This document shows positions 43,401 through 54,500 of a DNA stretch of 64,000 nt, piece by piece. Position 1 is the stretch's first letter. Each line of letters begins with the position of its first letter. The notes under the pieces are model-generated. The model made no database searches. It had not been told where the DNA came from and saw nothing but the letters and a program-made list of their open reading frames with translations. The stretch spans positions 89,104-153,103 of the forward strand of contig NW_027484927.1 in the NCBI RefSeq assembly GCF_050908995.1. The letters are read 5' to 3'. A program made the position numbers and the translations under genes. Source of the DNA: Andrena cerasifolii (Eukaryota > Arthropoda > Insecta > Hymenoptera > Andrenidae).

Positions 43401-46400
43401 CAAAATTGCGCTTTGTAACAGGAGAACATGCCGTCGAAAGGGATGGCACAAAGTAACGTCTCCGGAGAGCAAATCAAAGAGCGTGGAATGGCGCAGATGT
43501 TTCGAGACAGTGACTGTTTAACGAAGAGGAGCAGAATTTTCGAACGCCTCTTGAAAGGCCTGCGCCTTGTATTTGCAACTTTAAGGCGATGCCTTTGAAG
43601 CTGGAATTTAGTATACCTCTTTCCACTTTATGTTCTCATGATATGTTGGCCAAAATCTGGCGAAAATTTTCAGAAGGCACAAAATTGCCCTTTGTAATAG
43701 GAGAACATGCTGTCGAAAGAGATGGCACAAGATAACGTCTCCAGAGAGCAAATCAAAGAGCGAGAAGTGGCGCAGATGTTTCGAGACAGTGACTGTTTAC
43801 GAAGAGACGCAGAATTTTCGAACACCTCTTGAAAGGCCTGCGCCTCTTATTGGCAACTTTAAGGCGATGCATTTGAAGCTGAAATTTAGTATACCTCTTT
43901 CCACTTCATGTTCTCATGATATATTGGCCAAAACCTGCGAATATTTTCAGAATGCACAAAATTGCGCTTTGCAACAGGAGAACATGCCGTCGAAAGAGAT
44001 GGCACAAAGTAACGTCTCCGGGGAGCAAATCAATGAGCGAGAAGTGGCGCATGTGTTTCGAGACAGTGACTGTTTAACGAAGAGACGCAGAATTTTGGAA
44101 CGCCTCTTGAAAGGCCTCCGCCTTATATTTGCAACTTTAAGGCGATGCCTTTGAAGCTGAAATTTATTATACCTCTTTCCACGTTATGTTCTCATGATAT
44201 GTTGGCCAAAATCTGGCGAAAATTTTCAGAAGGCACAAAATTGCCCTTTGTAATAGGAGAACATGCCGTCGAAAGAGATGGCGCAAGATAACGTCTCCAG
44301 AGAGCAAATCAAAGAGCGAGAAGTGGCGCAGATGTTTCGAGACAGTGACTGTTTACGAAGAGACGCAGAATTTTCGAACACCTCTTGAAACGCCTGCGCC
44401 TCTTATTAGCAACTTAAAGGCGATGCCTTTGAAGCTGGAATTTAGTATACCTCTTTCCACTTTATGTTCTCATGATATGTTGGCCAAAATCTGGCGAAAA
44501 TTTTCAGAAGGCACAAAATTGCCCTGTGTAATAGGAGAACATGCCGTCGAAAGGGATGGCACAAAGTAACGTCTCCGGAGAGCAAATCAATGAGGGAGAA
44601 TTGGCGCATGTGTTTCGAGACAGTGACTGTTTAACGAAGAGACGCAGAATTTTCGAACACCTCTTGAAAGGCCTGCGCCTCTTATTGGCAACTTTAAGGC
44701 GATGCATTTGAAGCTGAAATTTAGTATACCTCATTCCACTTCATGTTCTCCTGATATATTGGCCAAAACCTGCGAATATTTTCAGAATGCACAAAATTGC
44801 GCTTTTTAGCAGGAGATCATGCCGTTGAAAGAGATGGCACAATGTAAAGTCTCCATAGAGCAAATCAAAGAGCGAGGAGTGGCGCAGATGTTTCGAGACA
44901 GTGACTGTTTAAGGAAGAGACGCAGAATTTTCGAACACCTCTTGAAAGGCCTGCGCCTCTTATTGGCAACTTTAAGGCGATGCCTTTGAATCTGAAATTT
45001 AGTATACCTCATTCCACTTCATGTTCCCCTGATATATTGGCCAAAACCTGCGAATATTTTCAGAATGCACAAAATTGCGCTTTGTAACAGGAGAACATGC
45101 CGTCGAAAGAGATGGCACAAAGTAACGTCTCCGGAGAGCAAATCAATGAGCGAGAAATGGCGCATGTGTTTCGAGACAGTGACTGTTTAACGAAGAGGCG
45201 CAGAATTTTCGAACACCTCTTGAAACGCCTGCGCCTCTTATTAGCAACTTAAAGGCGATGCCTTTGTATCTGAAATTTAAGTATACCTCATTCCACTTCA
45301 TGTTCTCATGATATATTGGCCAAAATCTGGCGAAAGTTTTCAGAACGCACAAAATTGCGCTTTGTAACAGGAGAACATGCCGTCGAAAGGGATGGCACAA
45401 AGTAACGTCTCCGGAGAGCAAATCAAAGAGCGTGGAATGGCGCAGATGTTTCGAGACAGTGACTGTTTAACGAAGAGGAGCAGAATTTTCGAACGCCTCT
45501 TGAAAGGCCTGCGCCTTGTATTTGCAACTTTAAGGCGATGCCTTTGAAGCTGGAATTTAGTATACCTCTTTCCACTTTATGTTCTCATGATATGTTGGCC
45601 AAAATCTGGCGAAAATTTTCAGAAGGCACAAAATTGCCCTTTGTAATAGGAGAACATGCCGTCGAAAGAGATGGCACAAGATAACGTCTCCAGAGAGCAA
45701 ATCAAAGAGCGAGAAGTGGCGCAGATGTTTCGAGACAGTGACTGTTTACGAAGAGACGCAGAATTTTCGAACACCTCTTGAAAGGCCTGCGCCTCTTATT
45801 GGCAACTTTAAGGCGATGCATTTGAAGCTGAAATTTAGTATACCTCTTTCCACTTCATGTTCTCATGATATATTGGCCAAAACCTGCGAATATTTTCAGA
45901 ATGCACAAAATTGCGCTTTGCAACAGGAGAACATGTCGTCGAAAGAGATGGCACAAAGTAACGTCTCCGGGGAGCAAATCAATGAGCGAGAAGTGGCGCA
46001 TGTGTTTCGAGACAGTGACTGTTTAACGAAGAGGCGCAGAATTTTCGAACACCTCTTGAAACGCCTGCGCCTCTTATTAGCAACTTAAAGGCGATGCCTT
46101 TGTATCTGAAATTTAGTATACCTCATTCCACTTCATGTTCTCATGATATATTGGCCAAAATCTGGCGAAAATTATCAGAACGCACAAAATTGCGCTTTGT
46201 AACAGGAGAACATGCCGTCGAAAGGGATGGCACAAAGTAACGTCTCCAGAGAGCAAATCAAAGAGCGAGAAGTGGCGCTGATGTTTCGAGACAGTGACTG
46301 TTTAACGAAGAGACGCAGAATTTTCGAACACCTCTTGAAAGGCCTGCGCCTCTTATTGGCAACTTTAAGGCGATGCATTTGCAGCTGAAATTTAGTATAC
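40500..46400. repeat. Higher-order repeat, 1949 bp (7 units), about three copies
   Basis: Blocks at 40,548/42,497, 40,908/42,857/44,806 and 41,245/43,194/45,143 repeat with an offset of exactly 1949 bases. The third copy departs from the others near 44,446, where a different unit subtype has been swapped in. Confidence 0.85.
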
Positions 46401-48035
46401 CTCATTCCACTTCATGTTCTCCTGATATATTGGCCAAAACCTGCGAATATTTTCAGAATGCACAAAATTGCGCTTTTTAGCAGGAGATCATGCCGTTGAA
46501 AGAGATGGCACAATGTAAAGTCTCCATAGAGCAAATCAAAGAGCGAGGAGTGGCGCAGATGTTTCGAGACAGTGACTGTTTAACGAAGAGACGCAGAATT
46601 TTGGAACGCCTCTTGAAAGGCCTCCGCCTTATATTTGCAACTTTAAGGCGATGCCTTTGAAGCTGAAATTTATTATACCTCTTTCCACTTTATGTTCTCA
46701 TGATATGTTGGCCAAAATCTGCGAATATTTTCAGAATGCACAAAATTGCGCTTTGCAACAGGAGAACATGCCGTCGAAAGAGATGGCACAAAGTAACGTC
46801 TCCGGGGAGCAAATCAATGAGCGAGAAGTGGCGCATGTGTTTCGAGACAGTGACTGTTTAACGAAGAGGCGCAGAATTTTCGAACACCTCTTGAAACGCC
46901 TGCGCCTCTTATTGGCAACTTTAAGGCGATGCCTTTGAATCTGAAATTTAGTATACCTCATTCCACTTCATGTTCACCTGATATATTGGCCAAAACCTGC
47001 GAATATTTTCAGAATGCACAAAATTGCGCTTTGCACCAGGAGAACATGCCGTCGAAAGAGATGGCACAAAGTAACGTCTCCGGAGAGCAAATCAATGAGC
47101 GAGAAGTGGCGCAGATGTTTCGAGACAGTGACTCTTGACGAAGAGGAGCAGAATTTTCGAACGCCTCTTGAAAGGCCTGCGCCTCTTATTAGCAACTTTA
47201 AGGCGATGCCTTTGAATCTGAAATTTAGTATACCTCATTCCACTTCATGTTCTCCTGATATATTGGCCAAAACCTGCGAATATTTTCAGAATGCACAAAA
47301 TTGCGCTTTTTAGCAGGAGATCATGCCGTTGAAAGAGATGGCACAAAGTAACGTCTCCGGAGAGCAAATCAAAGAGCGAGAAGTGGCGCTGATGTTTCGA
47401 GACAGTGACTGTTTAACGAAGAGACGCAGAATTTTCGAACACCTCTTGAAAGGCCTGCGCCTCTTATTGGCAACTTTAAGGTGATGCCTTTGAAGCTGAA
47501 ATTTAGTGTACATCTTTCCACTTCATGTTCTCCTGATACATTGGCCAAAACCTGCGAATATTTTCAGAATGCACATAATTGCGCTTTGTAACAGGAGAAC
47601 ATGCCGTCGAAAGAGATGGCACAAAGTAACGTCTCCGGAGAGCAAATCAATGAGGGAGAAGTAGCGCATGTGTTTCGAGACAGTGACTGTTTAACGAAGA
47701 GACGCAGAATTTTCGAACACCTCTTGAAAGGCCTGCGCCTCTTATTGGCAACTTTAAGGCGATGCATTTGAAGCTGAAATTTAGTATACCTCATTCCACT
47801 TCATGTTCTCATGATATATTGGCCAAAACCTGCGAATATTTTCAGAATGCACAAAATTGCGCTTTGTAACAGGAGAACATGCCGTCGAAAGGGATGGCAC
47901 AAAGTAACGTCTCCGGAGAGCAAATCAAAGAGCGAGAAGTGGCGCAGATGTTTCGAGACAGTGACTCTTTAACGAAGAGGAGCAGAATTTTCGAACGCCT
48001 CTTGAAAGGCCTGCGCCTCTTATTAGCAACTTTAA

Positions 48036-48048
48036 GGGGGCCGTCTCC
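48036..48048 (+). repeat. Left terminal inverted repeat of the TTAA element
   Basis: GGGGGCCGTCTCC, directly after TTAA at 48032-48035. Confidence 0.85.
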
Positions 48049-48099
48049 GCGGGCCTCTGAATGTGTGAGTACGCTCACACAAGCTAGGAAAAGCGTGCA

Positions 48100-48338
48100 C
48101 GTATACGCGTGTAGTAAGCAAATCGTAAATTACAACTTTCGTCCTGGAATCGGCCCGAAGGAAGTTTTTGCGGGTACAGTTGCCTTCAGTAGACATCTGT
48201 GCAGGGTGGTCTGGTGCGTTTGAACGCTAATAAGCATCCAACTTTGAAATAATAATGAATTTATGACTCGAAAACTGTCCGAATGAAGCTTCAAGGCTTC
48301 TCCGTTGGTGGCGCTAATGGTGCACTGCAGCCATGTAG
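48100..48338 (+). repeat. Internal repeat copy 1 of the TTAA element
   Basis: About 240 bases containing GTAAATTACAACTTTCGTCC, GCAGGGTGGTCTGGT and GAATGAAGCTTCAAGG, repeated with divergence at 48,576-48,815. Confidence 0.8.
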
Positions 48339-48357
48339 CACCAGCGTGACGTGTAGG

Positions 48358-48575
48358 CAGGGCCGACGCGAGGTTAGCTGGCGCCCTTGTGCAAAAAAAT
48401 TTTTGTTGTCCCCAATTTTTTGCACTTGTTTTCTATTTAATATGTTTAAAAGAATTACATTTATATTTAGTTTATGTGAGGTGTTAGATTCCTTTATTAT
48501 TAAGCGTACGATCTAGTTTTTTTAGCGTACCATTCGGCTGGCGCCCTTGTGCGGCGCATGGTTTCGCCGGGCCTG
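48358..48575. mobile_element. Candidate nested hAT-like miniature element, 218 bp
   Basis: The ends are imperfect inverted repeats: CAGGGCCGACGCG on the left and CGCCGGGCCTG on the right, a CAGGG-type end seen in hAT elements. Flanking 8-mers CGTGTAGG and CGTATACG match at six of eight positions, a weak target duplication. Inside, CTGGCGCCCTTGTGC occurs twice in direct orientation, near both ends. It sits exactly between the two copies of the internal repeat, so the right flank may be repeat sequence rather than a duplicated target. Confidence 0.35.
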
Positions 48576-48815
48576 CGTATACGCGATGTAGTAAGCAAAC
48601 CGTAAATTACAACTTTCGTCCTGGAATCGGCACGGTGGACGTTTTTGCGGGTTTAGTTGCCTTCGGTAGACTTTCGTGCAGGGTGGTCTGGTCCGTTTGA
48701 ACGCTAATAAGCACCGTACGTTGAAATAATAATGAATTTACGAATCGTGTACTCAGGACAGCCCGAAAAATGACAGAATGAAGCTTCAAGGTTTCTCCGT
48801 CACCGGCGTTGATGG
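48576..48815 (+). repeat. Internal repeat copy 2 of the TTAA element
   Basis: Diverged direct copy of 48,100-48,338, starting CGTATACGCG and sharing GTAAATTACAACTTTCGTCC and GCAGGGTGGTCTGGT. Confidence 0.8.
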
Positions 48816-50488
48816 TATATTCGTGCCTTGTACCATCAAAACCGGTGGAAGTCCAATCTAGCCGATAAATGTAGGAAAGACATAGTTGCCGAGACGTATC
48901 GAGAGTCGAATCGCGCTGTTGCCGCATTTCCCCTATCAATATTTTTCCATCAAGGAGGCTTGAATGAATCACGGCGAAGCAGTTGGAGAACAGAGATGGG
49001 CAAAGATAATATCTGGATAAAGTCAAATAAAAGATACTACAGTATTGTCTCATGAAACGAGAGCGAGCAAGAGGCACTGAAAGCGAGCGAGGGTGGTGCG
49101 AGATAGACGACGAGATGTTGTTTGTCTCGCTCCGTCTTTCGGACGCCTGACACTCCGTCCTCTCCGTGCGCGATCGTCGCGCAGGCAAAGCGTTCCATCT
49201 CGCTCCCCCTACCAGCTAAAAAGAAGCGAGAAACGAACACTGAGAATTAGGGCTCTGCTCGCGATACGAGCTCAACGCCGCGCCGGTCCCGACCAGCGAG
49301 GATTTGGGCTGTTTGGCGGCGCACAGTGGGGCATTTGGGGTCGAAACACGGCACTAAGTCCTTTTACAAAAATATCGCTAAACTGCAAATTTTCTTTTAC
49401 AGGTAGTTGATTGCAGGTATTGGATTGATTTATTGTAATGACTATAACTTGATTAGAAACAAAAAATATATAAAAAAATGTTCTGTTAAACGATTTCGTC
49501 AAAAAGGCACTAACAACTAAAAAATACTTCTAGTGTTGTGCTACAATTTCGATGGTGTTTTTCAACTTTAAATAAAAACGTGGTTCAGGATATTTCATAA
49601 CAGAATATGAATCAATTTAGTATAGCCTCAAGTGTCGAAATGAATTTGTTGCGAGATATCCTGCTCCACGATTTTATGTGAAAATACACCATCGAAATTG
49701 TAGTATAAGAAAATAATTATTTTTTAGTTTTTAATGCATTTTTCATAAAATCGTTTATTATAAATTTTTTAATATACTTTTTCTAGTTTTTAGTGTTTGT
49801 GGATTTACATTACTCTTATTGCTGTATGCAGTTTAACAGTTTGCTTGAAGAATGGTTGATTTATTGTTATGGGTTATTATTTCTTGGTGACTAGGTAATT
49901 TTTTCACCCACTCGGAGTTTTTTCATAATTTTGTATTGTCAACCAAACCACGCACCTCTGCAAAGTTTCGAGGGAATTGGATGGTTGGAAGTGGTTTAAA
50001 ATTGAGTTTCCAGATTTGAATCAAACAAACAAACAAACAGAGGATCGTAGCTAAATAAAATCGTTTAATGGGACATTCCCAAATATCAGTATTGTTAGTA
50101 CTGAACTCTGGTTTATATTGATAAATTTTTACAACCGTGGAATAACAATTACGAAGAAAACCATGTACAAAACTATTATTGAAACAGACAATTCTTGTTG
50201 ATATAAAAGATAATTTGATGTATAGTTAGATGAAAAAAAGCGGCATATGTTTTTAGAAGAATTACAGCATTCATAATTTTCATTACGATCGGCATGTTAC
50301 ACTTCGGTGATGTACCTTATTCAAATTGTATGCTTTGAATTTGCACATTGATTATACAAAGTATTGCATCGTTCTATGTATAAATAAATACTAAATTAGT
50401 ATTGTTTCATTGACATGTTTCCTAACTTCACTGCTCAACCTCTCTATCTTTCAATAGTGCTATCCTCCTTTACGTTCAGCGAGGCTCT

Positions 50489-50670
50489 GATGCTAGACGC
50501 AGGAATTGGCGGGCTCCAGCTACAGCTGATGCACGAGGAAACACCTACAGCGGTGGTTATGTGTGCGTGACTGACGCACCGCAGTTCCTCACACATAACC
50601 ACCGCTCCTGTCGATGTTCCCCCCTCCATCAGCGGTACATGGAGCCCGGCGATCGCTGCCTAGACGCAGC
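50489..50670. repeat. Large imperfect hairpin with perfect 17 bp core stem
   Basis: AGCGGTGGTTATGTGTG (50549-50565) and its exact inverse CACACATAACCACCGCT (50590-50606) enclose a 24-base loop. The arms extend outward with mismatches: GGCGGGCTCCAGCTAC-AGCTGATG on the left pairs with CATCAGCGGTACATGGAGCCCGGC on the right. A transcript would fold into a long stem. Confidence 0.7.
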
Positions 50671-50894
50671 TCTCGTGCCGTATTCCTCCAAGCTTCTCAA
50701 TAGAAGGAGCTGTGGCAACAGCGCGGCAGAGACGGAGACAACACAACATGCGGCAACTATGCTGTCAAAAATTCGTCTACGTAGAGTACCGGTAGATGTC
50801 ACCATTGTACAACTTCTTTTTACCGACCGCAGTAGTTTCATTAGGGTCCGTCTGTTTACAAGGGCGCTTCGATCGATTCGGACCATAACAAAAA

Positions 50895-50907
50895 GGAGAC
50901 GGCCCCC
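50895..50907 (-). repeat. Right terminal inverted repeat of the TTAA element
   Basis: GGAGACGGCCCCC, directly before TTAA at 50908-50911; perfect inverse of the left end over 13 bases. Confidence 0.85.
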
Positions 50908-51599
50908 TTAAGGCGATGCCTTTGAATCTGAAATTTAGTATACCTCATTCCACTTCATGTTCTCCTGATATATTGGCCAAAACCTGCGAATATTATCAGA
51001 ATGCACAAAATTGCGCTTTTTAGCAGGAGATCATGCCGTTGAAAGAGATGGCACAAAGTAAAGTCTCCATAGAGCAAATCAAAGAGCGTGGAGTGGCGCA
51101 GATGTTTCGAGACAGTGACTGTTTAACGAAGAGACGCAGAATTTTGGAACGCCTCTTGAAAGGCCTGCGCCTTATATTTGCAACTTTAAGGCGATGCCTT
51201 TGAAGCTGGAATTTAGTATACCTCTTTCCACTTTAGGTTCTCATGATATGTTGGCCAAAATCTGGCGAAAATTTTCAGAAGGCACAAAATTGCCCTTTGT
51301 AATAGGAGAACATGCCGTCGAAAGAGATGGCACAAAGTAACGTCTCCGGAGAGCAAATCAAAGAGCGAGAAGTGGCGCTGATGTTTCGAGACAGTGACTG
51401 TTTAACGAAGAGGCGCAGAATTTTCGAACACCTCTTGAAACGCCTGCGCCTCTTATTAGCAACTTAAAGGCGATGCCTTTGTATCTGAAATTTAGTATAC
51501 CTCATTCCACTTCATGTTCTCATGATATATTGGCCAAAATCTGGCGAAAATTTTCAGAACGCACAAAATTGCGCTTTGTAACAGGAGAACATGCCGTTG

Positions 51600-54500
51600 A
51601 AAGAGATGGCACAAAGTAAAGTCTCCATAGAGCAAATCAAAGAGCGTGGAGTGGCGCAGATGTTTCGAGACAGTGACTGTTTAACGAAGAGACGCAGAAT
51701 TTTGGAACGCCTCTTGAAAGGCCTGCGCCTTATATTTGCAACTTTAAGGCGATGCCTTTGAAGCTGGAATTTAGTATACCTCTTTCCACTTTATGTTCTC
51801 ATGATATGTTGGCCAAAATCTGGCGAATATTTTCAGAATGCACAAAATTGCGCTTTGCAACAGGAGAACATGCCGTCGAAAGAGATGGCACAAAGTAACG
51901 TCTCCGGAGAGCAAATCAATGAGCGAGAAGTGGCGCAGATGTTTCGAGACAGTGACTCTTGACGAAGAGGAGCAGAATTTTCGAACGCCTCTTGAAAGGC
52001 CTGCGCCTCTTATTAGCAACTTTAAGGCGATGCCTTTGAATCTGAAATTTAGTATACCTCATTCCACTTCATGTTCTCCTGATATATTGGCCAAAACCTG
52101 CGAATATTTTCAGAATGCACAAAATTGCGCTTTTTAGCAGGAGATCATGCCGTTGAAAGAGATGGCACAAAGTAAAGTCTCCATAGAGCAAATCAAAGAG
52201 CGTGGAGTGGCGTAGATGTTTCGAGACAGTGACTGTTTAACGAAGAGACGCAGAATTTTGGAACGCCTCTTGAAAGGCCTGCGCCTTATATTTGCAACTT
52301 TAAGGCGATGCCTTTGAAGCTGAAATTTAGTATACCTCTTTCCACTTTATGTTCTCATGATATGTTGGCCAAAATCTGGCGAAAATTTTCAGAAGGCACA
52401 AAATTGCCCTTTGTAATAGGAGAACATGCCGTCGAAAGAGATGGCACAAAGTAACGTCTCCGGAGAGCAAATCAAAGAGCGAGAAGTGGCGCTGATGTTT
52501 CGAGACAGTGACTGTTTAACGAAGAGACGCAGAATTTTCGAACACCTCTTGAAAGGCCTGCGCCTCTTATTGGCAACTTTAAGGTGATGCCTTTGAAGCT
52601 GAAATTTAGTGTACATCTTTCCACTTCATGTTCTCCTGATACATTGGCCAAAACCTGCGAATATTTTCAGAATGCACATAATTGCGCTTTGTAACAGGAG
52701 AACATGCCGTCGAAAGAGATGGCACAAAGTAAAGTCTCCGGAGAGCAAATCAATGAGGGAGAAGTGGCGCATGTGTTTCGAGACAGTGACTGTTTAACGA
52801 AGAGACGCAGAATTTTCGAACACCTCTTGAAAGGCCTGCGCCTCTTATTGGCAACTTTAAGGCGATGCATTTGAAGCTGAAATTTAGTATACCTCATTCC
52901 ACTTCATGTTCTTCTGATATATTGGCCAAAACCTGCGAATATTTTCAGAATGCACAAAATTGCGCTTTTTAGCAGGAGATCATGCCGTTGAAAGAGATGG
53001 CACAATGTAAAGTCTCCATAGAGCAAATCAAAGAGCGAGGAGTGGCGCAGATGTTTCGAGACAGTGACTGTTTAAGGAAGAGACGCAGAATTTTCGAACA
53101 CCTCTTGAAAGGCCTGCGCCTCTTATTGGCAACTTTAAGGCGATGCCTTTGAATCTGAAATTTAGTATACCTCATTCCACTTCATGTTCCCCTGATATAT
53201 TGGCCAAAACCTGCGAATATTTTCAGAATGCACAAAATTGCGCTTTGTAACAGGAGAACATGCCGTCGAAAGAGATGGCACAAAGTAACGTCTCCGGAGA
53301 GCAAATCAATGAGGGAGAAGTGGCGCATGTGTTTCGAGACAGTGACTGTTTAACGAAGAGACGCAGAATTTTCGAACACCTCTTGAAAGGCCTGCGCCTC
53401 TTATTGGCAACTTAAAGGCGATGCCTTTGTATCTGAAATTTAGTATACCTCATTCCACTTCATGTTCTCATGATGTATTGGCCAAAATCTGGCGAAAATT
53501 TTCAGAACGCACAAAATTGCGCTTTGTAACAGGAGAACATGCCGTCGAAAGGGATGGCACAAAGTAACGTCTCCGGAGAGCAAATCAAAGAGCGAGAAGT
53601 GGCGCAGATGTTTCGAGACAGTGACTCTTTAACGAAGAGGAGCAGAATTTTCGAACGCCTCTTGAAAGGCCTGCGCCTCTTATTAGCAACTTTAAGGCGA
53701 TGCCTTTGAATCTGAAATTTAGTATACCTCATTCCACTTCATGTTCTCCTGATATATTGGCCAAAACCTGCGAATATTTTCAGAATGCACAAAATTGCGC
53801 TTTTTAGCAGGAGATCATGCCGTTGAAAGAGATGGCACAAAGTAAAGTCTCCATAGAGCAAATCAAAGAGCGTGGAATGGCGCAGATGTTTCGAGACAGT
53901 GACTGTTTAACGAAGAGACGCAGAATTTTGGAACGCCTCTTGAAAGGCCTGCGCCTTGTATTTGCAACTTTAAGGCGATGCCTTTGAAGCTGGAATTTAG
54001 TATACCTCTTTCCACTTTATGTTCTCATGATATGTTGGCCAAAATCTGGCGAAAATTTTCAGAAGGCACAAAATTGCCCTTTGTAATAGGAGATCATGCC
54101 GTTGAAAGAGATGGCACAAAGTAAAGTCTCCATAGAGCAAATCAAAGAGCGTGGAGTGGCGCAGATGTTTCGAGACAGTGACTGTTTAACGAAGAGACGC
54201 AGAATTTTGGAACGCCTCTTGAAAGGCCTGCGCCTTATATTTGCAACTTTAAGGCGATGCCTTTGAAGCTGGAATTTACTATACCTCTTTCCACTTTATG
54301 TTCTCATGATATGTTGGCCAAAATCTGGCGAAAATTTTCAGAAGGCACAAAATTGCCCTTTGTAATAGGAGAACATGCCGTCGAAAGAGATGGCACAAAG
54401 TAACGTCTCCGGAGAGCAAATCAAAGAGCGAGAAGTGGCGCTGATGTTTCGAGACAGTGACTGTTTAACGAAGAGACGCAGAATTTTCGAACACCTCTTG

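Larger units (their letters stand above)
25931..48035. repeat. ~278 bp tandem satellite array, first segment (about 79 units)
   Basis: The array is uninterrupted and head-to-tail. Successive copies of TTTCGAGACAGTGACTG lie at 25961, 26239, 26518, 26797 and 27074, giving a period of 277-279 bases. Each unit also contains CCACTTCATGTTCTC, ATTGGCCAAAA, TTTTCAGAATGCACAAAATT, AGGAGAACATGCCGTCGAAA and CAACTTTAAGGCGATGC. Units differ at linked positions (GTCTCCGGAGAGC against GTCTCCATAGAGC; CTGCGAATATT against CTGGCGAAAATT), defining subtypes. Many 60-120 codon frames occur on both strands simply because the unit is near a multiple of three; all repeat with the satellite, break at the same sites and show no coding features. 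Confidence 0.95.
48036..50907. mobile_element. TTAA-flanked DNA transposon insertion (piggyBac-like, non-autonomous), 2872 bp
   Basis: Both ends carry the 13 bp inverted repeat GGGGGCCGTCTCC (48036-48048 and, inverted, 50895-50907). They are flanked by TTAA at 48032-48035 and 50908-50911. Removing the insert restores the normal satellite context CAACTTTAAGGCGATGCC, so the TTAA is a target-site duplication, the hallmark of the piggyBac superfamily. No frame inside encodes a recognisable transposase; the longest (49188-48607, minus) has no family features, so mobilisation must have been in trans. The interior contains a split 240 bp duplication, a small nested element, a CAAA microsatellite at about 50,022 and a large imperfect hairpin near the right end. 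The stretch 49,200-50,480 shows no gene. Confidence 0.8.

Noticed and set aside
48607..49188. 193-codon minus-strand frame inside the TTAA element as a transposase.
   Set aside because: No DDD/E motif, no zinc finger, Ser/Arg-rich composition, and it crosses the non-coding internal repeat.
49322..49329. CACAGTGG, similar to Transib or RSS-type transposon ends.
   Set aside because: No matching inverted partner was found in the following 1.5 kb and there is no clear target duplication; an 8-mer alone is not evidence.
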